23,208 nucleotides of DNA, taken from Bacteroidales bacterium UBA1410 (GTDB taxonomy: Bacteria; Bacteroidota; Bacteroidia; Bacteroidales; Dysgonomonadaceae). Below, piece after piece: positions 14,108 through 23,152 of this stretch. A program made the translations under genes and the position numbers. The stretch is taken from contig DBPW01000029.1 in assembly GCA_002305015.1 (NCBI GenBank), positions 1 through 23,208 on the forward strand, written 5' to 3'. The notes beneath the pieces are model-generated. The model ran no database searches. It saw nothing but the letters and a program-made list of their open reading frames with translations, and was not told where the DNA came from. The number at the start of each line of letters is the position of its first letter. Within the stretch, counting starts at the first letter, position 1.

Positions 14108-15286
14108 ATGAGTGAGTGGAAGGAATATAAACTGGGGGAGATTGCAGAAATAATTCCTGGTTTTGCTTTTAAAAGCAAAGAATTTGGTAAAATTGGGGAA
14201 TTAGTTATAAAAATTAAAGACATTAATCCCCCTTATATTATTTTAAGCGCAATGGAAAGGGTTGACACAAGTTCATACCCAAAAGATAAATTGGGAAAAT
14301 ATAAGTTAGCCAAAGGAGATTTTGTTGTTGCCATGACAGGAGCGACCATTGGGAAAGTTGGTAAACTCAAGACTGATGTATTGGCATATATAAATCAACG
14401 AGTGGCAAAAATAAAAGCTAAAAATTGCGTATGCAATGATTTCATTTATTATTCTATTAGTACCGAGCAATTTCAAGCCTTTATAAGAAATAATATCGAT
14501 AGTAATACCGCCCAAGAAAATATCAGCGCAATTAGTATAGGAAAATTTCCAATTTTACTTCCCCCTCTCCCCGAGCAAAAAGCCATAGCCGCTATTCTCT
14601 CCAGCCTCGATGATAAAATAGACCTGCTTCACCGTCAAAACTCCACGCTCGAAAAAATGGCCGAAACACTTTTCAGGCAGTGGTTTATTGAGGAAGCAAA
14701 AGAGAGAGAAAAAACTAAAATTGGATTGGTACTAGAAACAGTTTTAGGTGGAACACCGTCAACTAAAAAACCCGAATATTGGGATGGTACAATTCCATGG
14801 ATTAACTCAGGCGAAGTAAATAATTTCAGGATTCTTAAACCGACAAAATTTATAACAGAATTAGGTTTAGCTGAATCAAATACAAAACTCTTACCCATAG
14901 GTACGACTGTTTTGGCAATTACAGGAGCAACTTTAGGTCAGATAAGTTTGCTCGAAATTAGCACTTGTGCTAATCAATCCGTAGTGGGAATTATCCCTAA
15001 TGAAACCTATCCGAAAGAGTATGTTTTTCTCTGGATTAAATACATGATAGATGAAATAATTTTGAATGAAACAGGTGGTGCTCAACCTCACATTAATAAA
15101 AATGATGTCAACGAAACAGAAATCCTTGTTCCGTGCAATGATGATTTAGAATTTATTGAAAGCAAAATTAAACCTCTTTTCAAGAAAATTTCAATTAATT
15201 CATTCCAAATAAATACTCTAATTGAATTACGAGACTCACTGTTGCCAAAGTTAATGAGTGGGGAGATAACCGTAAATCAGGGCTGA
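14108..15286 (+). CDS. hsdS: Type I restriction-modification specificity subunit
   Basis: This 392-residue HsdS has two target-recognition domains. TRD1 spans residues about 1-145 (WKEYKLGEIAEIIPGFAFKS; AMTGATIGKVGKL). The first spacer helix is LLPPLPEQKAIAAILSSLDD, followed by KIDLLHRQN (residues 150-178). TRD2 runs about 205-345 (GGTPSTKKPEYWDG; WINSGEVNNF; VLAITGATLGQ), and the C-terminal spacer helix ends LRDSLLPKLMSGEI. The two domains recognise the two halves of a bipartite target and dock two HsdM. The protein is complete and AT-rich. I saw no invertase gene or inverted half-copies that would allow specificity switching. Confidence 0.96.
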   Translation: MSEWKEYKLGEIAEIIPGFAFKSKEFGKIGELVIKIKDINPPYIILSAMERVDTSSYPKDKLGKYKLAKGDFVVAMTGATIGKVGKLKTDVLAYINQRVAKIKAKNCVCNDFIYYSISTEQFQAFIRNNIDSNTAQENISAISIGKFPILLPPLPEQKAIAAILSSLDDKIDLLHRQNSTLEKMAETLFRQWFIEEAKEREKTKIGLVLETVLGGTPSTKKPEYWDGTIPWINSGEVNNFRILKPTKFITELGLAESNTKLLPIGTTVLAITGATLGQISLLEISTCANQSVVGIIPNETYPKEYVFLWIKYMIDEIILNETGGAQPHINKNDVNETEILVPCNDDLEFIESKIKPLFKKISINSFQINTLIELRDSLLPKLMSGEITVNQG

Positions 15287-15289
15287 ATC

Positions 15290-16576
15290 ATGGAAGAAAA
15301 AATAGCGGTTTTAAAGTATCCTGAGGTCCTTGAAAGGATTAAAAACCAGACAAACCATCTGCTAATAGGAAATGGTTTTAACTATGGACTTGGAATAAAC
15401 ACAAGCTATAAATCGATATTCAATAAAATGATTGAAAATGATCGAGGTGTTTATAAAGAAGCTGCGCCCATAGTGGAAAATTGTAATTATGACTTAGAAC
15501 TATTTATTGGAGAGTTAGAAAAAGACATTAACTATGATAATGTTTTTCTGAAGAAATACATCAGAAATAAGATTAAGTTTGATTTCATGAAAGCAGCGCA
15601 TGAAATAGTAAAAAATGGAATAAAAAATATTTATGCGGAAAAAAATGAGGGCGTTTATTTATTGCTTCAAAATTTTACCAATTTTTTCTCGTTAAACTAC
15701 GATTCTTGTCTTTATTTACTTCTTTTGAAATATAAGCCGATTGACAATGAACTAAATAATGAACTAAATAATGCAATAGTGTTAAGTCCTTCAATTAAAT
15801 TTATAGAGGAAGACATGAATGCACGACAAAATAATATTTATACTGAGATCAAAGAAGCAAGGCGGACCGGCAAACTTAAAATTACGATTGATAATGAAAA
15901 AGATACTTTAGAAAAACCATTAAGTCAGTTAACAAAAACACATTTCTTAACAGAAGTAAAGGCATATTCCAAGGCGAATAATAAGGGGTGGAAAAAAAAG
16001 GATATTGATAAAGTTGTAAAAATAATATTTGAAGAAGAAAAAAAGGGAAACAGTCGTTTGAATAAAGTTGATGATGGTAGCAGATACAAACAAACAAACC
16101 TCTTTGGCAATGAGAAGGGGTTGGTTTTTGATTCTAAATGTGAAACACAAAATGTATTTTTTCTTCATGGCGCTTTCCACATCTATAAAGATGGGCGTAT
16201 TATAAAAAAAATAACGCAAGAATCTGATAAAGCATTATATGAAAAGTTAGAAGAAATTCTCAATAATGAGGAGCAAGATATTGTTTGTGTTTTTCAACAA
16301 GATAATAAAATCAATGCAATAAATCAAAATGAATACCTATTAAACTGTTATAATAAATTAGGTAGTTTGACCGGTAATATGGTTATTATAGGCAGTTCAT
16401 TGGCGGATAACGACAATCATATCTTTGAACAAATAAATAATTCAGGTATTGAGACTGTATTCATTTCCTCCTTGCTTCGTGAAATTGAGGAGAATTATAA
16501 ATTAGCAAAATTAAGATTCCATTCTAAAAAAATATATTTATTCGATGCGGAAACTATTTCCTATGAGGTATCCTGA
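15290..16576 (+). CDS. DUF4917-like SIR2-fold protein inside the type I operon
   Basis: This 428-residue protein starts 3 bases after hsdS. Motifs in SIR2-like order are visible: LLIGNGFN (residues 24-31, nucleotide-binding GxG), FFSLNYDSC (132-140, the NYD seen in SIR2_2/DUF4917 proteins), FLHGAFHIYKDG (291-302, the LHG histidine) and IIGSSLADNDNHI (366-378). A Lys/Glu-rich region of about 150 residues between NYD and LHG is longer than in minimal SIR2 domains. SIR2-like proteins of other phage-defence systems degrade NAD+; activity here is an inference. Its place between hsdS and hsdR and its very AT-rich composition suggest an accessory defence gene acquired separately. Confidence 0.72.
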   Translation: MEEKIAVLKYPEVLERIKNQTNHLLIGNGFNYGLGINTSYKSIFNKMIENDRGVYKEAAPIVENCNYDLELFIGELEKDINYDNVFLKKYIRNKIKFDFMKAAHEIVKNGIKNIYAEKNEGVYLLLQNFTNFFSLNYDSCLYLLLLKYKPIDNELNNELNNAIVLSPSIKFIEEDMNARQNNIYTEIKEARRTGKLKITIDNEKDTLEKPLSQLTKTHFLTEVKAYSKANNKGWKKKDIDKVVKIIFEEEKKGNSRLNKVDDGSRYKQTNLFGNEKGLVFDSKCETQNVFFLHGAFHIYKDGRIIKKITQESDKALYEKLEEILNNEEQDIVCVFQQDNKINAINQNEYLLNCYNKLGSLTGNMVIIGSSLADNDNHIFEQINNSGIETVFISSLLREIEENYKLAKLRFHSKKIYLFDAETISYEVS

Positions 16577-16598
16577 TGAATAAAACATAAAAAAATCA

Positions 16599-19500
16599 AT
16601 GAAACGCATTACCGAAAATAGCATTGAAGAATTTGCTATCGAGTTATTGGAAAAACTTGGTTACGAATCGGTTTATGGTCCAGATATTGCCCCTGACGGC
16701 GAGATACCCGAACGGGAAAGCTACGAACAGGTTTTGCTGATCGATCGGTTGCGTAAAGCCCTAAAACGTATCAATAGAAACATGCCCGCCGATGTACTGG
16801 AAGATGCCATAAAAGAAATCCGGCGCATTCACTCACCGGAATTGTTGACGAATAACGAAACCTTTCACCGTTTTTTAACCGAAGGTATTCCTGTTTCAAA
16901 GTGGGTAGAAGGCGATGATCGGGGTGACCTGGTTTGGCTGATTGATTTTAAAAATCCGTATAACAACGATTTTTTGGTTGTCAACCAGTTTACCGTTGTG
17001 GAAAACAACCATACCAAACGACCCGATATTGTTTTGTTTGTTAACGGCATTCCGTTGGTAGTCATCGAGCTGAAAAATGCTGCCGATGAAAATGCATCCA
17101 TTCGTTCGGCATTCCGACAAATAGAGACTTATAAATCGTTGATTCCGACGCTTTTTATTTACAACGGTTTTGTGGTTATTTCTGATGGGTTGGAAGCCAA
17201 AGCAGGTACTATTTCGTCGGGATTCAGCCGTTTTATGGCATGGAAATCGTCCGACGGAAAAGTTGAAGCCTCGCATTTGGTCAGTCAGTTGGAAACCCTT
17301 ATTGAGGGAATGCTCAATAAGGAGACGTTGATCGACTTGATGCGTCATTTCATTGTTTTTGAAAAAACGAAAAAAGAAGATCCCGAAACGGGAATTATTA
17401 CCATAAATACCGTTAAAAAGATGGCTGCCTACCATCAATACTATGCGGTGAATCGGGCTGTTGAATCGACGTTGAGGGCGGCGGGATACATACTGCCTGA
17501 GGCCCTCGATAAAACGCTTCCTGAGCTTCTCGAAGGAAGCTATGTTAACGAATCGCCCGAAAGTTATGGACTTGCGGGTGTGAAAAAACAACCTGTGGGC
17601 GACCGTAAAGGCGGCGTGGTTTGGCATACGCAAGGAAGCGGTAAATCGCTTTCGATGGTTTTCTTTACCGGCAAAATTGTGTTGGAAATGGATAATCCGA
17701 CCGTTGTGGTGATTACCGATCGTAACGATTTGGATGACCAGCTTTTTGATACTTTTGCTGCTTCGAGACAGTTGTTGAGACAAGAGCCGGTGCAGGCCGA
17801 AGATAGAAATCATCTTAAAGAGCTGTTAAAAGTAGGTTCAGGTGGTGTGGTTTTTACAACTATTCAGAAGTTTCAACCCGACGAAGGTAATGTCTACGAA
17901 TTGCTTTCCGATCGAGAAAACATTGTGGTTATTGCCGATGAAGCGCACAGGAGCCAATACGGATTTAAAGCCAAAACCATTGATGATAAAAACGAGAAGG
18001 GGGAGGTAATCGGTAAAAAAACGGTGTATGGTTTTGCCAAATATTTGCGTGATGCGCTGCCCAATGCAACGTATTTGGGATTTACGGGTACGCCGATTGA
18101 AAATACCGATGTAAACACGCCGGCTGTTTTTGGGAATTATGTGGACATTTACGATATAGCCCAAGCTGTTGAAGACGGGGCAACAGTTCGTATTTATTAC
18201 GAAAGCCGGTTGGCCAAAGTAAATTTGAGCGAAGAAGGGAAGGCTTTGGTAGATGAACTGGACAAAGAACTCGATCAAGAGGATTTGACCGACAACCAAA
18301 AGGCCAAAGCCAAATGGACACAGTTGGAAGCGTTGGTGGGCAGTGAAAACCGAGTGAATCAGATAGCCAAAGATATTATTGAACATTTTGAACAACGACA
18401 AACTGTTTTTGAAGGCAAAGGGATGATTGTTACCATGAGCCGCCGTATTGCCGTCGATTTGTATGAAGCTATCATAAAACTCAGACCCGAATGGCATTCA
18501 AACGAACTGAACAAAGGGGTTGTTAAAGTGGTGATAACATCTGCATCGTCCGATGGTCCGAAAATTTCAGCACACCATACAACCAGAGAACAGCGACGTA
18601 TGTTGGCTGACCGGATGAAAAATCCGGATGACGAGCTTAAACTCGTCATTGTTTGCGATATGTGGCTCACGGGTTTTGACGTTCCTTGTCTGCACACGCT
18701 GTACATCGATAAACCCATGAAAGGGCACAACCTGATGCAAGCTATTGCGAGGGTCAACCGGGTGTACAAGGACAAACCGGGAGGTTTAGTCGTCGATTAT
18801 CTGGGTATTGCGTCCGATTTGAAAAAAGCCCTTTCGTTTTATGCAGATTCCGGAGGTAAGGGAGATCCAACTATTTTACAGGAACAGGCCGTTGAATTGA
18901 TGTTGGAAAAATTGGAAGTGGTTTCCAATATGTATTATGGGTTTAATTACGAAGAGTATTTCGAAGCCGATACTTCCAAAAAACTGTCCATTATTTTGGC
19001 AGCCGAAGAACATATTTTGGGATTGGAGGATGGAAGGAAAAGATACATTAACGAAGTAACTGCCCTGTCAAAAGCTTTTGCCATAGCTGTACCTCACGAG
19101 CAGGCGATGGATGTCAAAGACGAGATTGCATTTTTTCAGGCGGTAAAAGCGCGTTTGGTGAAATTTGACAGTTCAGACACGGGCAAAACGGATGAAGAAA
19201 TGGAAACGACGATCCGCCAAGTAATCGACAAGGCTTTGGTGACTGAACCGGTTATCGATGTTTTTGATGCCGCCGGATTGAAAAAACCGGATATTTCCAT
19301 TCTTTCAGAAGAGTTTTTGATGGAGTTGAAGGGAATGGAACATAAGAATGTTGCGCTTGAAGTATTGAAAAAACTTTTGAACAATGAGATTAAATCGAGA
19401 GCCAAAAAGAACCTGGTGAAAAGCAAGACCTTAAGGGAAATGTTGGAAAACACTATCAAGAAATACCACAATAAAATACTTACCGCAGCCGAAGTTATTG

Positions 19501-19853
19501 AGGAACTGATCAGCCTGAGTAAGGAGATTGTGGAAATGGACAAGGAAGCTAAGGCAATGGGACTATCCGATTTTGAATATGCTTTTTATACGGCTGTGGC
19601 CAGTAACGACAGTGCAAGGGAACTCATGCAAAAAGACAAATTACGTGAATTGGCTGTTGCCTTGACAGAAACCATAAGACAGAACGCCACAATCGACTGG
19701 ACAATTAAAGAAAGCGCTAAAGCTAAATTGAAGGTGTCGGTAAAAAGACTGTTAAGAAAATACGGTTATCCGCCCGATATGCAAATGCTCGCGACAGAAA
19801 CGGTGTTGAAACAAGCCGAAATGATCGCCAATGAATTAACGATGAATAGGTAA
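16599..19853 (+). CDS. hsdR: Type I restriction endonuclease / translocase subunit
   Basis: This 1084-residue HsdR is full length. The N-terminal PD-(D/E)XK nuclease has PD at 142-143 (RPDIVLFVNG) and ELK at 157-159 (VVIELKNA). The SF2 motor follows: Walker A TQGSGKS at 344-350, DEAH at 447-450, GFTGTPIEN soon after, and the late motif LMQAIARVNRVYKDK. A C-terminal helical part (about 850-1080) binds HsdM. It pumps DNA past the complex and cuts far from the target when the site is unmethylated. It is the last gene of the operon, 22 bases after the DUF4917 gene, and shares the composition of hsdM rather than of the genes between. Confidence 0.97.
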   Translation: MKRITENSIEEFAIELLEKLGYESVYGPDIAPDGEIPERESYEQVLLIDRLRKALKRINRNMPADVLEDAIKEIRRIHSPELLTNNETFHRFLTEGIPVSKWVEGDDRGDLVWLIDFKNPYNNDFLVVNQFTVVENNHTKRPDIVLFVNGIPLVVIELKNAADENASIRSAFRQIETYKSLIPTLFIYNGFVVISDGLEAKAGTISSGFSRFMAWKSSDGKVEASHLVSQLETLIEGMLNKETLIDLMRHFIVFEKTKKEDPETGIITINTVKKMAAYHQYYAVNRAVESTLRAAGYILPEALDKTLPELLEGSYVNESPESYGLAGVKKQPVGDRKGGVVWHTQGSGKSLSMVFFTGKIVLEMDNPTVVVITDRNDLDDQLFDTFAASRQLLRQEPVQAEDRNHLKELLKVGSGGVVFTTIQKFQPDEGNVYELLSDRENIVVIADEAHRSQYGFKAKTIDDKNEKGEVIGKKTVYGFAKYLRDALPNATYLGFTGTPIENTDVNTPAVFGNYVDIYDIAQAVEDGATVRIYYESRLAKVNLSEEGKALVDELDKELDQEDLTDNQKAKAKWTQLEALVGSENRVNQIAKDIIEHFEQRQTVFEGKGMIVTMSRRIAVDLYEAIIKLRPEWHSNELNKGVVKVVITSASSDGPKISAHHTTREQRRMLADRMKNPDDELKLVIVCDMWLTGFDVPCLHTLYIDKPMKGHNLMQAIARVNRVYKDKPGGLVVDYLGIASDLKKALSFYADSGGKGDPTILQEQAVELMLEKLEVVSNMYYGFNYEEYFEADTSKKLSIILAAEEHILGLEDGRKRYINEVTALSKAFAIAVPHEQAMDVKDEIAFFQAVKARLVKFDSSDTGKTDEEMETTIRQVIDKALVTEPVIDVFDAAGLKKPDISILSEEFLMELKGMEHKNVALEVLKKLLNNEIKSRAKKNLVKSKTLREMLENTIKKYHNKILTAAEVIEELISLSKEIVEMDKEAKAMGLSDFEYAFYTAVASNDSARELMQKDKLRELAVALTETIRQNATIDWTIKESAKAKLKVSVKRLLRKYGYPPDMQMLATETVLKQAEMIANELTMNR

Positions 19854-19862
19854 AGGTTGTTT

Positions 19863-19876
19863 CCGAAGGATTTCGG
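19863..19876. terminator. Hairpin between convergent hsdR and the fusion gene
   Basis: CCGAA at 19863-19867 and TTCGG at 19872-19876 form a 5-bp stem with a GGAT loop, 10 bases past the hsdR stop and followed by a short T-rich stretch (GATTTTCC). It could end transcription from one or both sides; the tail is weak. Confidence 0.35.
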
Positions 19877-19905
19877 TATGATTTTCCTAGCGTATGATCG
19901 GCCTT

Positions 19906-21495
19906 TTATTCTCTTTTTTGGATGAGGGCTACCACGGTGTCGACTATTCCGGCGAAAGGGGAGGGGGCATCGAAGATTTCCAAGATGTTGTTTTTACGGA
20001 GCAATGCGTTTACGGCGCTTTCGGCAAGATTTTCCCAAGACGATTTGGGGATAAGTAAAGCAAGAATACCGTCGCTTTTCAGCAAATCGAATCCTTTGAA
20101 AATGAGACGGGCGTAGAGTTCTTCGGCAAATTCGGGGGATTGCATCGATGGGTTCTTTTCGTCTTTCGGAACCTTTTTTGTGCTTACGCAGTGCAGGTTG
20201 CCAAAGACGATATCGAAGCCGGTGGAGATTGTTTCGGGTTCGAATGCTTGCTTATAGGGAGTGAGTGCAGAAGAGATGACCTCAAAATCGATAGAAAGGA
20301 GACCGTGCTTGAGATGGTTGTGTTGAATTTCCTCGATCACTTTCTCTACCTGCGAACTATCGGCTACCAAATCCGTGTTGTATTTTCTTGACCACCGTTT
20401 GCGGATATTCTTGCGAGAAGCGGGTGTTAATCCACCGGTTCCATCATCTGCCGTCGTTTTCTCTTGGATGCGATTGAAGGTATAGGAGGAATATCCTTTC
20501 AGGTCGTCGATTATTTTTGTAACCTCTTCTTCTTCGGCCGCCAACAGCAGATGAACATGATCCTGCAACACATTCAATGCCAACACTCTGTATTTTTTCA
20601 TTCGGATTCTTTCGGCCAGGATGTCGGCTAAGAGATTTCTTTCGTCGAGGGTAAACAAAACCGCTCCCGGGTCTTTTGACGGGAAAGGTGCTTCATCATA
20701 GTGGTACCGGCTGTTGTACGTTCCCCATGTTATGTGAAACAATTTCCGGTTTTTGTGGATCGTAACGCTTTTGGTTTCTATTCCGAACACCCGGTCGGGG
20801 TCGAACCGGTCGTCCGACCGGTTGGCGTGGCAACGTTCTTCTTCTGGATGTTTGGACGATCCGATTGGTGCATTTGCGGCCAACAGATTGGTTTCGAGAT
20901 GGAACAAGGAGTCGACATCGGCACGTGTATTCATATCCCGGGCTGCTTCTTGTTCTTCAAACAGGCAATTTAAAAGGTTGTGCTTGGCTGCGTTTAAAGA
21001 CGAGGGGTCGATGCACATGCCGTAGAGGCAGTTTTGAAACAAGTACCGTTTTCGTGCGTCATCGGGTTTGTTTTGGCTAAAAACGGTTTCTATTTTTTTG
21101 CGAAGCTCGCTTTTTAAAGTAGGGTCGGCGATACTGTCGAGCGCCATGATTTGCTGCTGTTTCCATTTCTCGTTGTGTGGGTCGAGTTTCGAAAGCAGGA
21201 AGGTCAGTTTGTTTAAAACTTCGATGAGAAAACTTCCATCGGTGACCGTAAGATCGATGAGTTTCAGTTGGTTGATTTTTTCTACCAAGAAATGGGTTTC
21301 TTTTTCGTTAAAAGGATTTTCCATGTCGGTTTCCGAGAACAAAGAAGTGAGTTTTTCGTCGAGGTTTGCTGTCCGGAACGTATTTTCGATGTGGGTCTTG
21401 AAGTAGTATTTCAGTGATGCTGTCACCGGATAATTCCCTGTTTCGGGTGGCGTATCATCGGGGTAGAATGCCGTGTGTTCTTTTTCCTCATCCAT
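19906..21495 (-). CDS. Eco57I-type methyltransferase scaffold with embedded Y1 (RAYT-like) transposase domain
   Basis: From ATG 21495 the protein has 529 residues; upstream codons in the frame start only with TTG at 21537 and would overlap the -7 box. Residues about 25-235 and 425-527 resemble an Eco57I/type IIG adenine methyltransferase. Motif I, normally DPAVGSGAF, is DLTVTDGSF (about 81-89). YGMCIDPSSLNAAKHNLLNC follows, then LETNLLAANAPIG. Motif IV, normally NPPY, is NLHC (433-436). The C-terminus RLIFKGFDLLKSDGILALLI is typical. Between them, residues about 248-398 form a Y1 HUH transposase domain: RKLFHITWGTYNSRYHY, VLQDHVHLLLA with His313 and His315, DLKGYSSYTFNRI with candidate Tyr335/Tyr338, and EIQHNHLKHGL. 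The methyltransferase site looks dead and the HUH site intact. It is convergent with hsdR. Confidence 0.75.
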   Translation of the reverse strand: MDEEKEHTAFYPDDTPPETGNYPVTASLKYYFKTHIENTFRTANLDEKLTSLFSETDMENPFNEKETHFLVEKINQLKLIDLTVTDGSFLIEVLNKLTFLLSKLDPHNEKWKQQQIMALDSIADPTLKSELRKKIETVFSQNKPDDARKRYLFQNCLYGMCIDPSSLNAAKHNLLNCLFEEQEAARDMNTRADVDSLFHLETNLLAANAPIGSSKHPEEERCHANRSDDRFDPDRVFGIETKSVTIHKNRKLFHITWGTYNSRYHYDEAPFPSKDPGAVLFTLDERNLLADILAERIRMKKYRVLALNVLQDHVHLLLAAEEEEVTKIIDDLKGYSSYTFNRIQEKTTADDGTGGLTPASRKNIRKRWSRKYNTDLVADSSQVEKVIEEIQHNHLKHGLLSIDFEVISSALTPYKQAFEPETISTGFDIVFGNLHCVSTKKVPKDEKNPSMQSPEFAEELYARLIFKGFDLLKSDGILALLIPKSSWENLAESAVNALLRKNNILEIFDAPSPFAGIVDTVVALIQKRE

Positions 21496-21534
21496 GCGCT
21501 TTTCTGCATCCTCTTTGTGTATATACAGATTATA

Positions 21535-21542
21535 CAAAAATA
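21535..21542 (-). promoter_or_regulatory. -7 box of the methyltransferase/transposase fusion gene
   Basis: TATTTTTG on the minus strand matches TAnnTTTG. A transcript would start near 21528, about 33 bases before the ATG at 21495, which supports that start over the TTG at 21537. Confidence 0.5.
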
Positions 21543-21639
21543 GGGAACTTACGGATGTCTTTACCTACAAAGATGGGAAAAATTTCCCTTTGGGTGTATG
21601 GAAAACGGGCGATTTTTCGGCCATTCAAAATTTATGGTG

Positions 21640-21647
21640 TAACTTTG
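21640..21647 (+). promoter_or_regulatory. -7 box of ahcY
   Basis: TAACTTTG matches TAnnTTTG exactly and gives a leader of only about 25 bases before the ATG at 21679. The leader is too short to hold an S-adenosylhomocysteine riboswitch. Confidence 0.6.
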
Positions 21648-21678
21648 TTGGCAGAAAACAGCATATAATAGTAGAGTT

Positions 21679-23103
21679 ATGATTCAAAATAAAAATTATG
21701 CTACGGATCTTCCGTATAAAATTGCCGATATATCGCTGGCCGATTTCGGACGAAAGGAAATTGAAATAGCCGAAAAAGAGATGCCGGGGCTGATGGCGCT
21801 GCGCAGGAAATATGCGACGGAACAACCGTTGAAGGGTGCACGCATCACGGGATCGCTGCACATGACCATACAGACGGCGGTATTGATTGAGACGTTGGTG
21901 AAATTGGGTGCAGATGTGCGTTGGGCAAGCTGCAACATCTTTTCTACGCAGGATCATGCTGCTGCCGCAATTGCTGCGGCGGGTGTGCCGGTTTTTGCGT
22001 GGAAAGGCGAAACCATTGAGGAGTATTGGTGGTGTACCGATATGGCGCTTCGGTTTCCCGATGGCAAGGGGCCGAATCTGATTGTGGACGATGGGGGTGA
22101 TGCTTCGTTGCTGGTGCATAAGGGGTATTATGCCGAAGAAAATGCTGAGTTGCTCAATCGCAAGGGGGAGAACAGGGAGGATCAGGCTGTTCTGGATACG
22201 CTGAAACGGATTTTACATGAGGATAATCGCCGTTGGCACAGGACGGTGGAGGGCTTGAAGGGGATTTCGGAAGAAACGACGACGGGCGTTCACCGGCTGT
22301 ATCAAATGATGGAAAGAGGCGAATTGCTGGTGCCGGCCATTAATGTGAACGATTCGGTTACCAAATCGAAATTCGATAACCTGTACGGGTGTCGCGAATC
22401 GCTGGCCGATGGCATTAAGCGTGCAACGGATGTGATGATAGCCGGCAAGGTGGTGGTGGTGCTGGGTTACGGCGACGTGGGCAAGGGGTGTGCAAAATCG
22501 ATGCGTTCGTATGGTGCGCGCGTCCTGGTTACGGAGATCGACCCCATTTGTGCTTTGCAGGCCGCTATGGAGGGGTTTGAGGTGACCACGATGGAGGAGG
22601 CCGTGAAGGAGGGAAATATCTTTGTGACGGCAACCGGCAATTGCGACGTGATTACCCTTGAGCATATGCAACAGATGAAAGATCAGGCCATCGTGTGCAA
22701 TATCGGGCATTTCGATAACGAGATTCAGGTGGATAGGCTGGTGAACTTCCCGGGGATACGCCATACCAATATCAAACCGCAGGTGGATAAATATACTTTC
22801 CCTTCGGGAAATGCCATCTTTCTGTTGGCCGAGGGACGGCTGGTTAATCTAGGTTGTGCTACGGGGCATCCGTCTTTCGTGATGAGCAATTCGTTTACGA
22901 ATCAGACGTTGGCGCAAATGGAGTTATGGAATAACGAGTACGAAGTGGGGGTGTATCGGTTGCCGAAGCATCTCGATGAAGAAGTAGCCCGCCTGCATTT
23001 GGATCGCCTTGGGGTGAAACTTACCCGACTGACGCCCAAACAGGCCGCATACCTGGGTGTGCCGGTAGATGGGCCTTACAAACCGGAACACTATCGGTAT
23101 TAA
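21679..23103 (+). CDS. ahcY: Adenosylhomocysteinase
   Basis: This 474-residue protein is a full-length S-adenosylhomocysteine hydrolase. It carries ITGSLHMTIQTAVLIETL (residues about 56-73), ASCNIFSTQDHAAAAIA, the substrate segment IVDDGGDASLLVHKG, the NAD+-binding loop GYGDVGKGCAKSMRSYGARV (263-282), EIDPICALQAAMEGF and the conserved C-terminus YKPEHYRY. It splits S-adenosylhomocysteine into adenosine and homocysteine in the cytoplasm, relieving product inhibition of SAM-dependent methyltransferases. Here that would include ArsM and HsdM. It is a housekeeping gene with its own promoter, diverging from the fusion gene, and probably marks the border of the accessory region. Confidence 0.98.
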   Translation: MIQNKNYATDLPYKIADISLADFGRKEIEIAEKEMPGLMALRRKYATEQPLKGARITGSLHMTIQTAVLIETLVKLGADVRWASCNIFSTQDHAAAAIAAAGVPVFAWKGETIEEYWWCTDMALRFPDGKGPNLIVDDGGDASLLVHKGYYAEENAELLNRKGENREDQAVLDTLKRILHEDNRRWHRTVEGLKGISEETTTGVHRLYQMMERGELLVPAINVNDSVTKSKFDNLYGCRESLADGIKRATDVMIAGKVVVVLGYGDVGKGCAKSMRSYGARVLVTEIDPICALQAAMEGFEVTTMEEAVKEGNIFVTATGNCDVITLEHMQQMKDQAIVCNIGHFDNEIQVDRLVNFPGIRHTNIKPQVDKYTFPSGNAIFLLAEGRLVNLGCATGHPSFVMSNSFTNQTLAQMELWNNEYEVGVYRLPKHLDEEVARLHLDRLGVKLTRLTPKQAAYLGVPVDGPYKPEHYRY

Positions 23104-23152
23104 GTCGTTGACAGGAAAGGGCGAAAATAATTTCAATTTTAATAAAGGAAAC

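Noticed and set aside
14108..15286. Phase-variable, invertible hsdS as in many Bacteroidales
   Set aside because: There is no tyrosine recombinase gene, no second or partial hsdS, and no long inverted repeats around the gene.
19906..21495. Recent IS200/IS605 insertion into a methyltransferase gene
   Set aside because: The frame is continuous through both junctions, there is no separate start or stop for the transposase, and both methyltransferase motifs are degenerate, pointing to an established fusion.
21640..21678. S-adenosylhomocysteine riboswitch before ahcY
   Set aside because: The predicted leader is only about 25 bases, too short for any known class.
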